From NCBI GenBank assembly GCA_015064285.1, contig SVSN01000015.1, positions 1 to 52,385 on the forward strand: a stretch of 52,385 nucleotides of DNA. Reading direction: 5' to 3'. The notes beneath the pieces are model-generated. The model was not told the DNA's origin and did no database searches. It saw only the letters and a program-made list of their open reading frames with translations. Shown in pieces: positions 9,441 through 17,018 of the stretch; position 1 is the first letter of the stretch, and each line of letters opens with the position of its first letter. The stretch is from Oscillospiraceae bacterium. GTDB taxonomy: Bacteria > Bacillota > Clostridia > Oscillospirales > CAG-272. Made by a program: the position numbers and the translations under genes.

Positions 9441-10279
9441 AGCTTATAACACTCCCTTCTTGCCAGATAGAACAGATTTCGTAACTGTCCGAATACAAAC
9501 ACAAAGAATACGGTGAGCCACTTCATTACCCAGGGGAGGAAGCGGATGGCCAGATTGTACAGGATGACCCCGGCCAGCAGCACACCGCCGCCGATCATGA
9601 CACCGAGACCGATTTCGTAAATCCCGGCAGCCATAAAGGAAAACAGCTGCGTGATTCCGTAAATGATGCCCACCAGTGCCACACCGCTGCCGGCACCTAC
9701 CAGCGCGATCATACCCAGTACCAGCCCGATGATCATTACGATCAGGGCAAGGAACAGAACGCCGAACGCTGCCAGAATCGCAGCCAGAACGGCGATTGTA
9801 ACAGGCAGCGCCAGCACAAAGATGATCCAGAAGAGAGCTACACCTTTGGTAGTCTTGTCACTGCCGGTGGGCGCCCGGAAGAAATCATCGGAATTCTGCG
9901 CGTACCGTACCGGCTTTTCCTCTTCTCTGGGAACGGATACCGGTGGTTTTGCTTCCTGTACCGGTTTTCCGGACGGCGCACTGCCTGTACCGGAAGAAGC
10001 CGCAGGCCGTTCTTTCACAGGCTGGGCGGCGGTACTGTTCTGCGCAGGCTGAGCAGAGGAAGCAGCGGGACGGGCAGCTTTGTTTTTGTATATAATCGCA
10101 GCGATACTGTCGGCGATCTCATCGATCTCGGCAGCGGAACGGATGCTTTGGATTTCTTTCAGATCATCTTCCGTAAACGTGCGGCCCAGTGCAGCTGCAT
10201 GCTTGGCAGCCGTTTCTGCCGGAATACCGCGGTTCACCAGAGACTTTTTCAAACCATCCAGAAAAAGGTCCAGTTCCAT
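9437..10279 (-). CDS. DUF1700/HAAS-like multi-spanning membrane protein
   Basis: 280 aa. The N-terminal about 75 residues form a helical HAAS/DUF1700-like domain (FLDGLKKSL, then an IDEIADSIAAII helix). An Ala/Pro/Ser-rich linker (about 80-140) follows, then about five hydrophobic segments to the end. First gene of the minus-strand trio 10279-8230. The RBS is AGAGGGGTGAAG, about 8 nt before the ATG. The N-terminal domain of such proteins normally contacts a cytoplasmic partner, but none is encoded here. Assignment is by architecture and by the DUF4097-like neighbour rather than by a strong motif. Confidence 0.65.
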   Translation of the reverse strand: MELDLFLDGLKKSLVNRGIPAETAAKHAAALGRTFTEDDLKEIQSIRSAAEIDEIADSIAAIIYKNKAARPAASSAQPAQNSTAAQPVKERPAASSGTGSAPSGKPVQEAKPPVSVPREEEKPVRYAQNSDDFFRAPTGSDKTTKGVALFWIIFVLALPVTIAVLAAILAAFGVLFLALIVMIIGLVLGMIALVGAGSGVALVGIIYGITQLFSFMAAGIYEIGLGVMIGGGVLLAGVILYNLAIRFLPWVMKWLTVFFVFVFGQLRNLFYLARRECYKL

Positions 10280-10314
10280 TACAGCTCTTCACCCCTCTTT
10301 TTTTCATTTTATAA

Positions 10315-10343
10315 TAGACATTTCCGGAATTTCATGGTATACT
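10315..10343 (+). promoter_or_regulatory. trmB promoter
   Basis: TAGACA (10315-10320), 17 bp, TATACT (10338-10343), with an extended -10 TG at 10335-10336. It lies about 90 bp upstream of the trmB ATG, in the region shared with the divergent minus-strand operon. Confidence 0.65.
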
Positions 10344-10433
10344 ATGAATACATACGAGAAATCGATTCTGCCCGGAAAAGGGCCTGGAAATGCGTACATC
10401 TATATTCTATCAAAAAACGGAGAAATAATCAAT

Positions 10434-11168
10434 ATGAGAATGCGAAAAAAACGGCACGGAAATGAAAGACTGGAGGCTTTGGACGCACTTTTTATCCACA
10501 GCCAGGGCGAAATCTGGACCGATCTGCCGTCTCATTATGAAAAGGATCAGCCTCTGCGGATCGAAATCGGCTGCGGCAAAGGCGGATTCATCACCGGGAT
10601 CTCTCAGGTGCAGCCGGAATACAACTGGCTGGCTGTTGAGAAGATCAGCGATGTTATGGTATGTGCCGTGGAAAAATACGCTGGCGACAGAGGACTGGGC
10701 AAGCTGGGCTATCACGGCGGCTGGCAGGCTCCCGACGGAACTGTGTATGCCGGCGGTGAAAGCTGGGACATTCCCATGGGAGAGCGGGGCAATGTGCGGT
10801 TTACCGTTGGAGATGCCGCGGAAGTGCTGTCTCATCTGCCGGAAGGTTCCGTAGATGCCATTTACGCCAACTTCAGCGATCCATGGCCCAAGAAAGGATA
10901 TGCGGACAGACGGCTCACCAGTCCTGTTTTCCTGAAAGAATATCTTCGTGTTCTCCGGCCGGGCGGCGCGTTCCGTTTCAAAACCGACAACGACGTGCTG
11001 TTTGACTATTCACTGGAGACCATTGAAGCCAGCCCCTTCCGGATGACCTTCTGTACCAGAGATCTGCATCATTCCGAACGGGCAGCGGACAACATCATGA
11101 CCGAGTACGAACGGAATTTCAGCGAAAAGGGAATTCTGATCAAGTCGCTGGAAGCTGTAAAAGACTGA
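10434..11168 (+). CDS. trmB: tRNA (guanine-N7-)-methyltransferase, with an internal insertion
   Basis: SAM-dependent enzyme that makes m7G46 in the variable loop of tRNAs. About 244 aa. Visible signatures are the basic N-terminus (MRMRKKRHGNERLEAL), the SAM-binding motif IEIGCGKGGF, the family hallmark FSDPWPKKGYADRRL, RPGGAFRFKTDN, and the end motif TEYERNFSEKG. Between the third helix and the GDAAEVLSHLP strand there is an extra glycine/tryptophan-rich segment of about 25-28 residues (from GYHGGWQAPDG to DIPMGERG) not found in ordinary TrmB. The ATG at 10434 is chosen over one at 10440; a CGGAG lies about 11 nt upstream of it. Confidence 0.92.
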   Translation: MRMRKKRHGNERLEALDALFIHSQGEIWTDLPSHYEKDQPLRIEIGCGKGGFITGISQVQPEYNWLAVEKISDVMVCAVEKYAGDRGLGKLGYHGGWQAPDGTVYAGGESWDIPMGERGNVRFTVGDAAEVLSHLPEGSVDAIYANFSDPWPKKGYADRRLTSPVFLKEYLRVLRPGGAFRFKTDNDVLFDYSLETIEASPFRMTFCTRDLHHSERAADNIMTEYERNFSEKGILIKSLEAVKD

Positions 11169-11311
11169 AGACCACCGGAATCCGGATCCGCTGCGGCCGG
11201 AAAACGATATTTCCAGGAAAACGTTATTTCTTAGACGTGCCGCGGCGGGGAAAGGTTCCGGTATTTTCTGTTTTTATAAAAAATCCTGTGTCTGCAGGAA
11301 AACAGGGGCTG

Positions 11312-11399
11312 AAAAAAGAAAAAGACTTGACAAAGCAAGCCGGATGTGGTATACTTATCTTTACCGACAGAATCGCATAAAACCACACATATTATTTAC
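11312..11399 (-). ncRNA. Candidate small RNA, about 88 nt
   Basis: Predicted from signals, not from homology. A perfect SigA promoter on the minus strand (11406-11434) would start a transcript near 11399. The RNA can form a first hairpin (TGTGGT with ACCACA, further closed by TTAT/ATAA inside), then a second one made of GGCTTG and CAAGTC (plus-strand 11336-11341 and 11324-11329) with a 6-nt loop, directly followed by a run of twelve bases that is all T except for one C: an intrinsic terminator. No gene lies in its path; beyond the terminator it would be antisense to trmB. Its 5' part is antisense to the leader of the gene at 11514. It matches no small RNA I know. Confidence 0.6.
11327..11355 (+). 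promoter_or_regulatory. SigA-type promoter for the DUF6323/DUF6179-like pair
   Basis: TTGACA (11327-11332), 17 bp, TATACT (11350-11355). It faces the minus-strand promoter at 11406-11434 and lies within the DNA that encodes the candidate small RNA. The leader to the ATG at 11514 is about 150 nt. Its last part folds into a hairpin (TCCGTC 11466-11471 with GACGGA 11497-11502, plus an inner CCTG/CAGG stem) just before the ribosome binding site. Confidence 0.75.
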
Positions 11400-11405
11400 A
11401 TAAAT

Positions 11406-11434
11406 ATTATAGCACATTTGCGAAGGTCTGTCAA
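11406..11434 (-). promoter_or_regulatory. Perfect consensus SigA promoter on the minus strand
   Basis: On the minus strand TTGACA (11434-11429), 17 bp, TATAAT (11411-11406), preceded by an A/T-rich UP-like tract. All 12 box positions match consensus. There is no protein gene downstream, so it is assigned to the candidate small RNA. Confidence 0.75.
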
Positions 11435-11513
11435 GTGCCTTTTTGTGAATTTTTTGCATAAATTGTCCGTCGGAAACCTGAGGCAGGCGCCCGGCAGACG
11501 GAACGGAGGACAT

Positions 11514-12116
11514 ATGAACGCACTGATCACATTGGAAAACTTCGCCCTGCAGCCGATGGACGATAAGATCCTGGCGCTGAACACGGTTTCCCGGGAACAT
11601 GGTCTGCTGCTGACACCGGAGGACGCCAGAGAATTGTCGGAAATCCGTGAGCGTTCCCTGAAGGACAACGAACGGATCGAAATCGGTCTCGGCGCCATGG
11701 AAGGGATCATCCGGCGTTTTTCCAGATCCTCCTTCATCAATCAGGAAAATTACGCGTATGTCATTGCCGAAGTGACGGATCTTTTCTATTATATTAAAAC
11801 AGAGACGGATGACAAGGTCAGTGACACGGAGCTGCTGGACGAGCTGTATCTCCGTTTTGAACAGCGCTGCCGTGGGTCGGTGGATCTGCTGGTGAGCCGG
11901 GAGGGAGAAATCCTGATCCGGAAGATCAACGCCGGTGAAAACTATGAAAAATGGTTCGGGGAAACGGACAATGCGGATACCAGCAGAGATACGGATGTCA
12001 ATGCCCGCCGGGACGACAGCGGTGTTGTGGTACCTTACCTGACGGACGAAGACCGGAATATTGTCAAGGAACTGGAGAATACCTGGAAAGACGAGATGGA
12101 GGAAGACGATGACTGA
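11514..12116 (+). CDS. DUF6323-like protein of unknown function
   Basis: 200-aa soluble, acidic, mostly helical protein with no signal peptide or membrane segment. It resembles the Clostridia-specific DUF6323 family (the ALNTVSREHGLLLTPEDARELSEIRERSL and FYYIKTETDDKVSD regions fit). The C-terminal about 40 residues are very rich in Asp/Glu. The start at 11514 has a strong ACGGAGGA site 3-4 nt upstream. It overlaps the next gene by 8 bp, and the two families typically occur as a pair, which supports both calls. The pair is common in spore-forming Clostridia but I know of no established function. Confidence 0.75.
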   Translation: MNALITLENFALQPMDDKILALNTVSREHGLLLTPEDARELSEIRERSLKDNERIEIGLGAMEGIIRRFSRSSFINQENYAYVIAEVTDLFYYIKTETDDKVSDTELLDELYLRFEQRCRGSVDLLVSREGEILIRKINAGENYEKWFGETDNADTSRDTDVNARRDDSGVVVPYLTDEDRNIVKELENTWKDEMEEDDD

Positions 12117-12726
12117 TCTGCAGCTCACCGCGGCGGGTGCCTTTTCGCCGGAAAACCTGCGCAGAAGCGATTATACCAATACCCTGGCAGCGGAAGCCGT
12201 CAGAGTGGGTCTGTATACGGAAGATGACGTGATTTCCCTGCAGACCGGGCTGATGAACACCCTGGCGGTGGTTATCGGATATGCTACCAAAAACGAATCC
12301 ACCTCTGTACGATTGGATAAGGCCAACGACTACCTGGCCTGCATCCTGTACAACTGTGACACATACCTGCTGACTCTGGCGGATCCTGTGACGGCGGCGG
12401 AACAGCTGAAAACCATCCCGGTGGAGGAGCTGTACAACCGCGGTTTTGCCATCAACAGAGATCATTTCCGGGAAGCCAAGCGGCTGTTTGCCAACGTGCG
12501 CTATACCCGCCTCCATGACGGATCCAAAACGTACAACCGGGCTATCGATATTCTGCTGCCCCACTATCTGGGTGCATACGATCCCCGGTTCAACGCACAG
12601 GACAAGCTGTTTATGTCCATTCCATCCCTGGGCATCCGCGGACCTTTCCACATAGATGAAACGGTTGCGATGCTGACTGCCCTGCTGGAAACCCAGAAAG
12701 GACGAAAGAGCGATCTGCAGGCCTGA
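12109..12726 (+). CDS. DUF6179-like protein of unknown function
   Basis: About 205 aa, helical, soluble, no catalytic motif that I recognise. It is similar in style to DUF6179 proteins (YTNTLAAEAVRVGLYTEDDVISLQ and GYATKNESTSVRLDKANDYL segments). DUF6179 members are often longer, so this may correspond only to the N-terminal part of the family. The ATG at 12109 lies inside the 3' end of the DUF6323-like gene and has ATGGAGGA upstream, so translation is coupled. A strong terminator follows, so the pair is its own two-gene transcript. Confidence 0.65.
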   Translation: MTDLQLTAAGAFSPENLRRSDYTNTLAAEAVRVGLYTEDDVISLQTGLMNTLAVVIGYATKNESTSVRLDKANDYLACILYNCDTYLLTLADPVTAAEQLKTIPVEELYNRGFAINRDHFREAKRLFANVRYTRLHDGSKTYNRAIDILLPHYLGAYDPRFNAQDKLFMSIPSLGIRGPFHIDETVAMLTALLETQKGRKSDLQA

Positions 12727-12754
12727 TCCGTCTGCAAGACATATCCGGGTGCCG

Positions 12755-12791
12755 GACTGCATACCTTATAAAAAGGTGTGCGGTCTTTTTC
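12755..12791 (+). terminator. Terminator after the DUF6179-like gene
   Basis: 12-bp stem with two G-U pairs, GACTGCATACCT (12755-12766) with AGGTGTGCGGTC (12774-12785), followed by TTTTTCTTTT. Confidence 0.9.
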
Positions 12792-12838
12792 TTTTGCGGA
12801 AATAAAAGGGAAGTGGGAAATGTTGCCGGGAACCGTCA

Positions 12839-12872
12839 TACGACAGAAACCGCAGAAGAAAATGTGTATACT
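12839..12872 (+). promoter_or_regulatory. Candidate spoIIG promoter with a 0A-box-like site
   Basis: TATACT at 12867-12872 is the -10. The expected -35 position carries no good box, but TACGACA (12839-12845; reverse complement TGTCGTA) differs by one base from the Spo0A box TGTCGAA and overlaps the -35 position. In B. subtilis the spoIIG operon is a Spo0A-activated SigA promoter with the same layout, so the assignment is by analogy. Confidence 0.45.
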
Positions 12873-12894
12873 TTTTATGGAAAGGGGAGAGCAC

Positions 12895-13698
12895 ATGGTT
12901 CTGTATGCCGATATCCTGTTTCTGGTGGATCTGTCCATGGATTTTCTGACGCTGTTTCTCTGTTCCCGTCTGTCGCACAGACCGGTTACACTGCTGCGGG
13001 CACTGGCGGCATCGGCACTGGGCGCACTGGGCAGCGTAGTACTGGTGGCAGTCGGTGCGGGACGGGGGATGACCTTCTGGTGCGGGATAGGACTATCCTG
13101 CCTGATGACGGCTGCGGCTTTTGGTGTCAAACCGTCGGTAAGATCCTATGTCCGGCAGGTGCTTCTGGTGTGGGGCAGCGGTGCGGTAGCCGGAGGATGC
13201 ATGAGTGTGCTGATGTCTCTGGGGGAACCGGTATATCTGGAAACCGGCAGAGGCGGACAGGCCTCCTTCGGGATGGTGTTTCTGGGAACAACGGCAGCGG
13301 TATATTGTCTGATCCGGCTGCTGCAGAAAAAGACTGCCGCCGGGCGTGCGGAGATCACCATTGTGTACCGGGGGGTAACGGCAAAGGTACCGGTGCTGGT
13401 GGATTCCGGAAATCTGCTGACCGATCCGCTGACCGGCAGACCTGTGATTCTGGTATCCCGCGCCGCCGCCGCTCCTCTGCTTCTGCCGGACGGAACGGAG
13501 AGGGGCGGAACCGGTTGGGCGGAAAAAATCCTGCCGGTGCCTGCCTCCGGAATCTCAGGAACCCGTTTGCTGTGGGGTGTCCGGCCGGATCTGCTGCTGG
13601 TGAACGGACAGCCCCGGGATGCGCTGGTGGCGGCGGAGAACACGGCGGCGGATCACTACGGCGGTTTCGGAGGAACCTGTTCTCCGGTACTCCTCTGA
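12895..13698 (+). CDS. spoIIGA: Sigma-E processing peptidase SpoIIGA
   Basis: Membrane-embedded aspartic protease that removes the pro-sequence of pro-SigE after asymmetric septation, in the mother-cell side of the septum. 267 aa. The N-terminal half has about five hydrophobic segments (from YADILFLVDLSMDFLTLFL onward). The C-terminal protease domain carries the DSGN motif with the likely catalytic Asp at residue 170, followed by LTDPLTGRPVILV as in the family. The ATG at 12895 is chosen for the AAAGGGGAG site 4-5 nt upstream. It lies 42 bp before its substrate gene sigE, the normal spoIIG arrangement. Confidence 0.92.
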   Translation: MVLYADILFLVDLSMDFLTLFLCSRLSHRPVTLLRALAASALGALGSVVLVAVGAGRGMTFWCGIGLSCLMTAAAFGVKPSVRSYVRQVLLVWGSGAVAGGCMSVLMSLGEPVYLETGRGGQASFGMVFLGTTAAVYCLIRLLQKKTAAGRAEITIVYRGVTAKVPVLVDSGNLLTDPLTGRPVILVSRAAAAPLLLPDGTERGGTGWAEKILPVPASGISGTRLLWGVRPDLLLVNGQPRDALVAAENTAADHYGGFGGTCSPVLL

Positions 13699-13740
13699 CA
13701 GAGATACATGAATATAAGGAAGGAAAGAGAGGATACAGAT

Positions 13741-14478
13741 ATGGTAATACAATCTTCCATGGTACAGGCGGTCAGCGCTTTCCGGGCAACGGTGGGACGG
13801 ATGATGCTGGCTTTCTGGAACGGCAAAGAAGGGAACGAATATTATATCGGCGGTACCGATGTGCTTCCCACCCCTCTGACCCGTGAAGAAGAAGCGGATG
13901 TGCTGTCCCGTTTTGATACGGATCCGGGGGCGGCGGATATTCTGATCCAGCACAATCTGCGGCTGGTGGTGTACATTGCCAAAAAGTTTGAATCCACCGG
14001 GATCGGGATAGAAGACCTGATATCCATCGGCACTATCGGGCTGATCAAGGCGATCCATACGTATAAACCGGATAAAAACATCAAGCTGGCTACATATGCT
14101 TCCCGCTGCATCGAGAATGAAATACTCATGTATATCCGGAAAAACGCTTCGCACAGGGGAGATGTATCCATTGACGAACCGCTGAATATGGACTGGGACG
14201 GCAACGAGCTGCTGCTGTCCGATGTGCTGGGATCGGAGGAAAACGAGGTCAGCCGGGAACTGGAACGGAGCGAAGACGAAAAGACCATCCGGGAAGCGGT
14301 AGCCGGTCTGGAACCCAGGGAACGGGAGATCATCGAAATGCGCTACGGCATGGGCGGCAGGCGGGAAATGACCCAGAAAGAGGTAGCGGATTCTCTGGGG
14401 ATCTCCCAATCCTATATTTCCCGGCTGGAAAAAAAGATCATTGCCAGACTGAAAAACAGAATCATTGCCAAAATCTGA
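13741..14478 (+). CDS. sigE: RNA polymerase sporulation sigma factor SigE (pro form)
   Basis: First mother-cell-specific sigma factor. 245 aa. Strong match to SigE: EYYIGG and [10 protein letters not shown] at the start of the mature part, then [33 protein letters not shown] (regions 2.1-2.2), [20 protein letters not shown] (2.3-2.4), [14 protein letters not shown], and a C-terminal helix-turn-helix ending [12 protein letters not shown] (4.2). The first about 33 residues, up to EYYIGG, are the hydrophobic/amphipathic pro-sequence cut by SpoIIGA. The ATG at 13741 has AGAGGA 7 nt upstream; one at 13708 is in frame but less well placed. The usual sigG neighbour is missing; rpmE follows. Confidence 0.95.
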   Translation: MVIQSSMVQAVSAFRATVGRMMLAFWNGKEGNEYYIGGTDVLPTPLTREEEADVLSRFDTDPGAADILIQHNLRLVVYIAKKFESTGIGIEDLISIGTIGLIKAIHTYKPDKNIKLATYASRCIENEILMYIRKNASHRGDVSIDEPLNMDWDGNELLLSDVLGSEENEVSRELERSEDEKTIREAVAGLEPREREIIEMRYGMGGRREMTQKEVADSLGISQSYISRLEKKIIARLKNRIIAKI

Positions 14479-14539
14479 GCGCAGAGCCGGAATTTGCAAA
14501 AAAATCCGCAAAATCCGGAAAAAATTTTTAAAAACCTAT

Positions 14540-14568
14540 TGCATTTCATACGCCGTTGTGGTATAATT
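14540..14568 (+). promoter_or_regulatory. rpmE promoter
   Basis: TTGCAT (14540-14545), 17 bp, TATAAT (14563-14568). The predicted leader to the rpmE ATG is about 30 nt. Confidence 0.85.
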
Positions 14569-14605
14569 CCGATTACGTGAGTATCTGTGGAATGAGGTGA
14601 AAACA

Positions 14606-14821
14606 ATGAAAGCAGGAATCCATCCCGAATATAAGGAAGTAACTATCCGCTGCGCCTGTGGTGAATCTGTTACTACTCGCTCTACTAAGGGTGATGCTAA
14701 CGGTGAGCTGCGCGTGGACATTTGCTCCAAGTGCCATCCTTTCTTCACCGGTAAGCAGAAGTTTGTAGATGCCGGTGGACGTGTGGACAAGTTCAAGAAG
14801 CGTCTTGAATCCCGCAAGTAA
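14606..14821 (+). CDS. rpmE: Ribosomal protein L31, zinc-binding type
   Basis: 71-aa 50S subunit protein at the central protuberance. Four cysteines (C16, C18, C40, C43; CAC and CSKC) mark the zinc-containing form that can be swapped for a zinc-free paralogue in zinc-poor cells. The conserved [20 protein letters not shown] end is present. The ATG at 14606 follows GAGGTGA by 5 nt. Codon use is strongly biased toward that of highly expressed genes, unlike the spoIIG genes before it. It has its own promoter and terminator. Confidence 0.97.
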   Translation: MKAGIHPEYKEVTIRCACGESVTTRSTKGDANGELRVDICSKCHPFFTGKQKFVDAGGRVDKFKKRLESRK

Positions 14822-14864
14822 TTCTGGCTACGGGCAAATTGTGTCTGATATCCGAGAAATGCGT

Positions 14865-14914
14865 CGGACAGGTAAGCGAAGTTTGACTTTGGAACCTGTC
14901 CGGCTTTTTCTTTT
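14865..14914 (+). terminator. rpmE terminator
   Basis: Perfect 9-bp stem CGGACAGGT (14865-14873) / ACCTGTCCG (14894-14902). An AAGT/ACTT mini-stem sits in the loop. CTTTTTCTTTT follows. Confidence 0.88.
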
Positions 14915-14932
14915 CTGACCACGGAGATATAT

Positions 14933-16267
14933 ATGAACGAACAGATCGTAAAAGAAGAAAAACGAAAAAAAGGAATCCTCTGTGCCATTCATAAACAGGG
15001 GGAAGAAGACGAATGCATGGTCAGTCTGGGGGAACTGGAACGGCTGCTGGATACAGCGGGCGGCGACAGTGTGGCCTATATGACCCAGATGCGGGATACA
15101 CCCGATACCAGAACCATGTTCGGCAGCGGCAAGATAGCGGAGCTGTCCGCCATGTGCGACAGTCTGGAAGCGGACCTTGTGGTATTTGACTGTGAACTTA
15201 GTCCCTCCCAGATCCGGGAAATCGAAAATGCCATATCCAGAGAAGTGCAGGTGATCGACCGGAGCATGCTGATCCTGGACATTTTTGCCGATCATGCCAG
15301 AACGGCGGAAGGGCGGCTCCAGGTGGAACTGGCCCAGCTCCGCTATACAGCTCCCAGACTGGTGGGGAAAGGCAAGGAACTATCCCGTCTGGGCGGCGCT
15401 GCCAAGAACACCGGTATCGGCTCCCGGGGTCCCGGGGAAACCAAACTGGAAATCGACCGGCGACGGATCCGGGAAAAGATCACTGCCCTGGAAGCGGAAC
15501 TGGAAAAAGTGGAAAAGAACCGTCAGGTCATGCGGAGCCAGCGGCAGAAAGCCGGGATCTGCCAGTGTGCCATCGTGGGATATACCAACGCCGGAAAATC
15601 CACCCTGCTCAACGCCCTGACCGGTGCCGGTATCCTGGCGGAAGACAAGCTGTTTGCCACTCTGGATACCACCACCAAACAGTATGAGCTGCCCGGCGGC
15701 GGCAAGGTGCTGCTGACCGATACGGTAGGGTTTATCCGCAATCTGCCTCACCATCTGATCAAAGCCTTCCGCTCCACGCTGGAAGAGGTGAAGTACGCCG
15801 ATATTCTGCTGGTGGTTGTGGATGCTTCCGACCCGGAATGTATCGCGCAGGTGCAGGTGACCACGGAACTTCTGGCGGAACTGGGGGCAGGAGACAAGCC
15901 TACCCTGTTCGCCTTCAATAAATGCGATGCCGGACTGGCGCCGGAACCCATGCTGCAGCTGAAACAGAGCGCCGGCGGTGAAAATCATGATATGGTCTTT
16001 ATCTCCGCCAGAACCGGTGCAGGTCTGAACCAGATGATCGAAAAGCTGGAAAATATGGCCGGTGCCGGCAAACGAAGAGTGCATCTTTTCATTCCGCCGG
16101 CAGAAGGTGCGGTTACCGGCATCATCTACCAGCTGGGGGATGACGTGGAAATGGACTACCGGGAAGACGGGATCTACGCTGCTGTGACCGCTGACGACAA
16201 GCTGCTCGGGAAAATCCGGCAGTATATCACAGATCCGCTGCCGGAGCCGGAGGAAGAGGATGACTGA
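14933..16267 (+). CDS. hflX: GTPase HflX
   Basis: Ribosome-associated GTPase that splits stalled or hibernating 70S ribosomes. 444 aa. The N-terminal HflX domain shows the GSGKIAEL and RTAEGRLQVELAQLRYTAPRL signatures and the glycine-rich GGAAKNTGIGSRGPGETKLE linker. A helical arm follows, then the G domain with G1 GYTNAGKST, G3 DTVGF and G4 NKCD, and a short C-terminal domain. The ATG at 14933 has CGGAG 7 nt upstream. It overlaps the next gene by 8 bp and starts the hflX-methyltransferase-yigZ operon. Confidence 0.96.
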   Translation: MNEQIVKEEKRKKGILCAIHKQGEEDECMVSLGELERLLDTAGGDSVAYMTQMRDTPDTRTMFGSGKIAELSAMCDSLEADLVVFDCELSPSQIREIENAISREVQVIDRSMLILDIFADHARTAEGRLQVELAQLRYTAPRLVGKGKELSRLGGAAKNTGIGSRGPGETKLEIDRRRIREKITALEAELEKVEKNRQVMRSQRQKAGICQCAIVGYTNAGKSTLLNALTGAGILAEDKLFATLDTTTKQYELPGGGKVLLTDTVGFIRNLPHHLIKAFRSTLEEVKYADILLVVVDASDPECIAQVQVTTELLAELGAGDKPTLFAFNKCDAGLAPEPMLQLKQSAGGENHDMVFISARTGAGLNQMIEKLENMAGAGKRRVHLFIPPAEGAVTGIIYQLGDDVEMDYREDGIYAAVTADDKLLGKIRQYITDPLPEPEEEDD

Positions 16268-17018
16268 CCGGCTGCAGCATTGGCTGGATGTGGAAAAAGA
16301 AGCCCGGATCCGCGGCTGGGATTTTTCCCCCATTGCGGATGCCTTCCGGGAAGATGATGCGTTTCCCTGGGATTACAGAAATCTGATCCGGCGATATGTC
16401 CGTCCGGATGACCGGATTCTGGACATGGACACCGGCGGAGGCGAAAAACTGCTGGCGCTGGGGCATGATCCCACACTGACGGCAGCAACGGAGGGGTATC
16501 CTCCCAATGTGGCGCTGTGCCGGGAAAGACTGCTGCCTTTGGGGATCGATTTCCGTCCCTGCAGCGATCCGGGCAGTCTGCCCTTTGCCGATGACACTTT
16601 TGACGCGGTGCTGAACCGGCACGGATCCTATGATTTTTCGGAGATCCGCCGGGTACTGAAGCCGGGCGGGGTGTTCATTACGCAGCAGGTCGGCGCGGAA
16701 AATGACCGGGATCTGGTGGAAATGGTATTGCCGGAGCGGCAGGCACCCTATCCGGAACATACCCTTGCCGTGCAGACGGAAAAATGCCGGGAGAGCGGTC
16801 TGCGGATCTGTCATGCGGCGGAAGCTTACCGGCATATGGATTTCTTCTCAATAGACGCATTCATCTGGTTTGCAAAGGTAATCCCCTGGGAATTTACGGA
16901 TTTTTCCGTCTTAAAATGTGCCCGTAAGCTGGAAGAGATGGCAGACCATCTGGAAGCGGCAGGCAGAATCCGGGGAACCACACATCGTTTCTGTATTGTG
17001 GCAAGGAGAGACATATGA
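16260..17018 (+). CDS. Class I SAM-dependent methyltransferase, substrate unknown
   Basis: 252 aa, Methyltransf_11-like Rossmann fold. Motif I is written ILDMDTGGGEKLL, a common variant; then LPFADDTFDAVLNRHGSYDFSEIRRVLKPGGVFITQQVG covers motifs II-III. The C-terminal part has an aromatic-rich segment (FFSIDAFIWFAKVIPWEF) often found in the clostridial small-molecule branch. The substrate is not predictable. Translation is coupled at both ends: it overlaps hflX by 8 bp and yigZ by 4 bp (ATGA). GGAGGAAGAGG precedes the start. Confidence 0.88.
   Translation: MTDRLQHWLDVEKEARIRGWDFSPIADAFREDDAFPWDYRNLIRRYVRPDDRILDMDTGGGEKLLALGHDPTLTAATEGYPPNVALCRERLLPLGIDFRPCSDPGSLPFADDTFDAVLNRHGSYDFSEIRRVLKPGGVFITQQVGAENDRDLVEMVLPERQAPYPEHTLAVQTEKCRESGLRICHAAEAYRHMDFFSIDAFIWFAKVIPWEFTDFSVLKCARKLEEMADHLEAAGRIRGTTHRFCIVARRDI

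Noticed and set aside
13741-14478. SigG or SigF instead of SigE
   Set aside because: [20 protein letters not shown] and a preceding pro-sequence, plus spoIIGA directly upstream, identify SigE.
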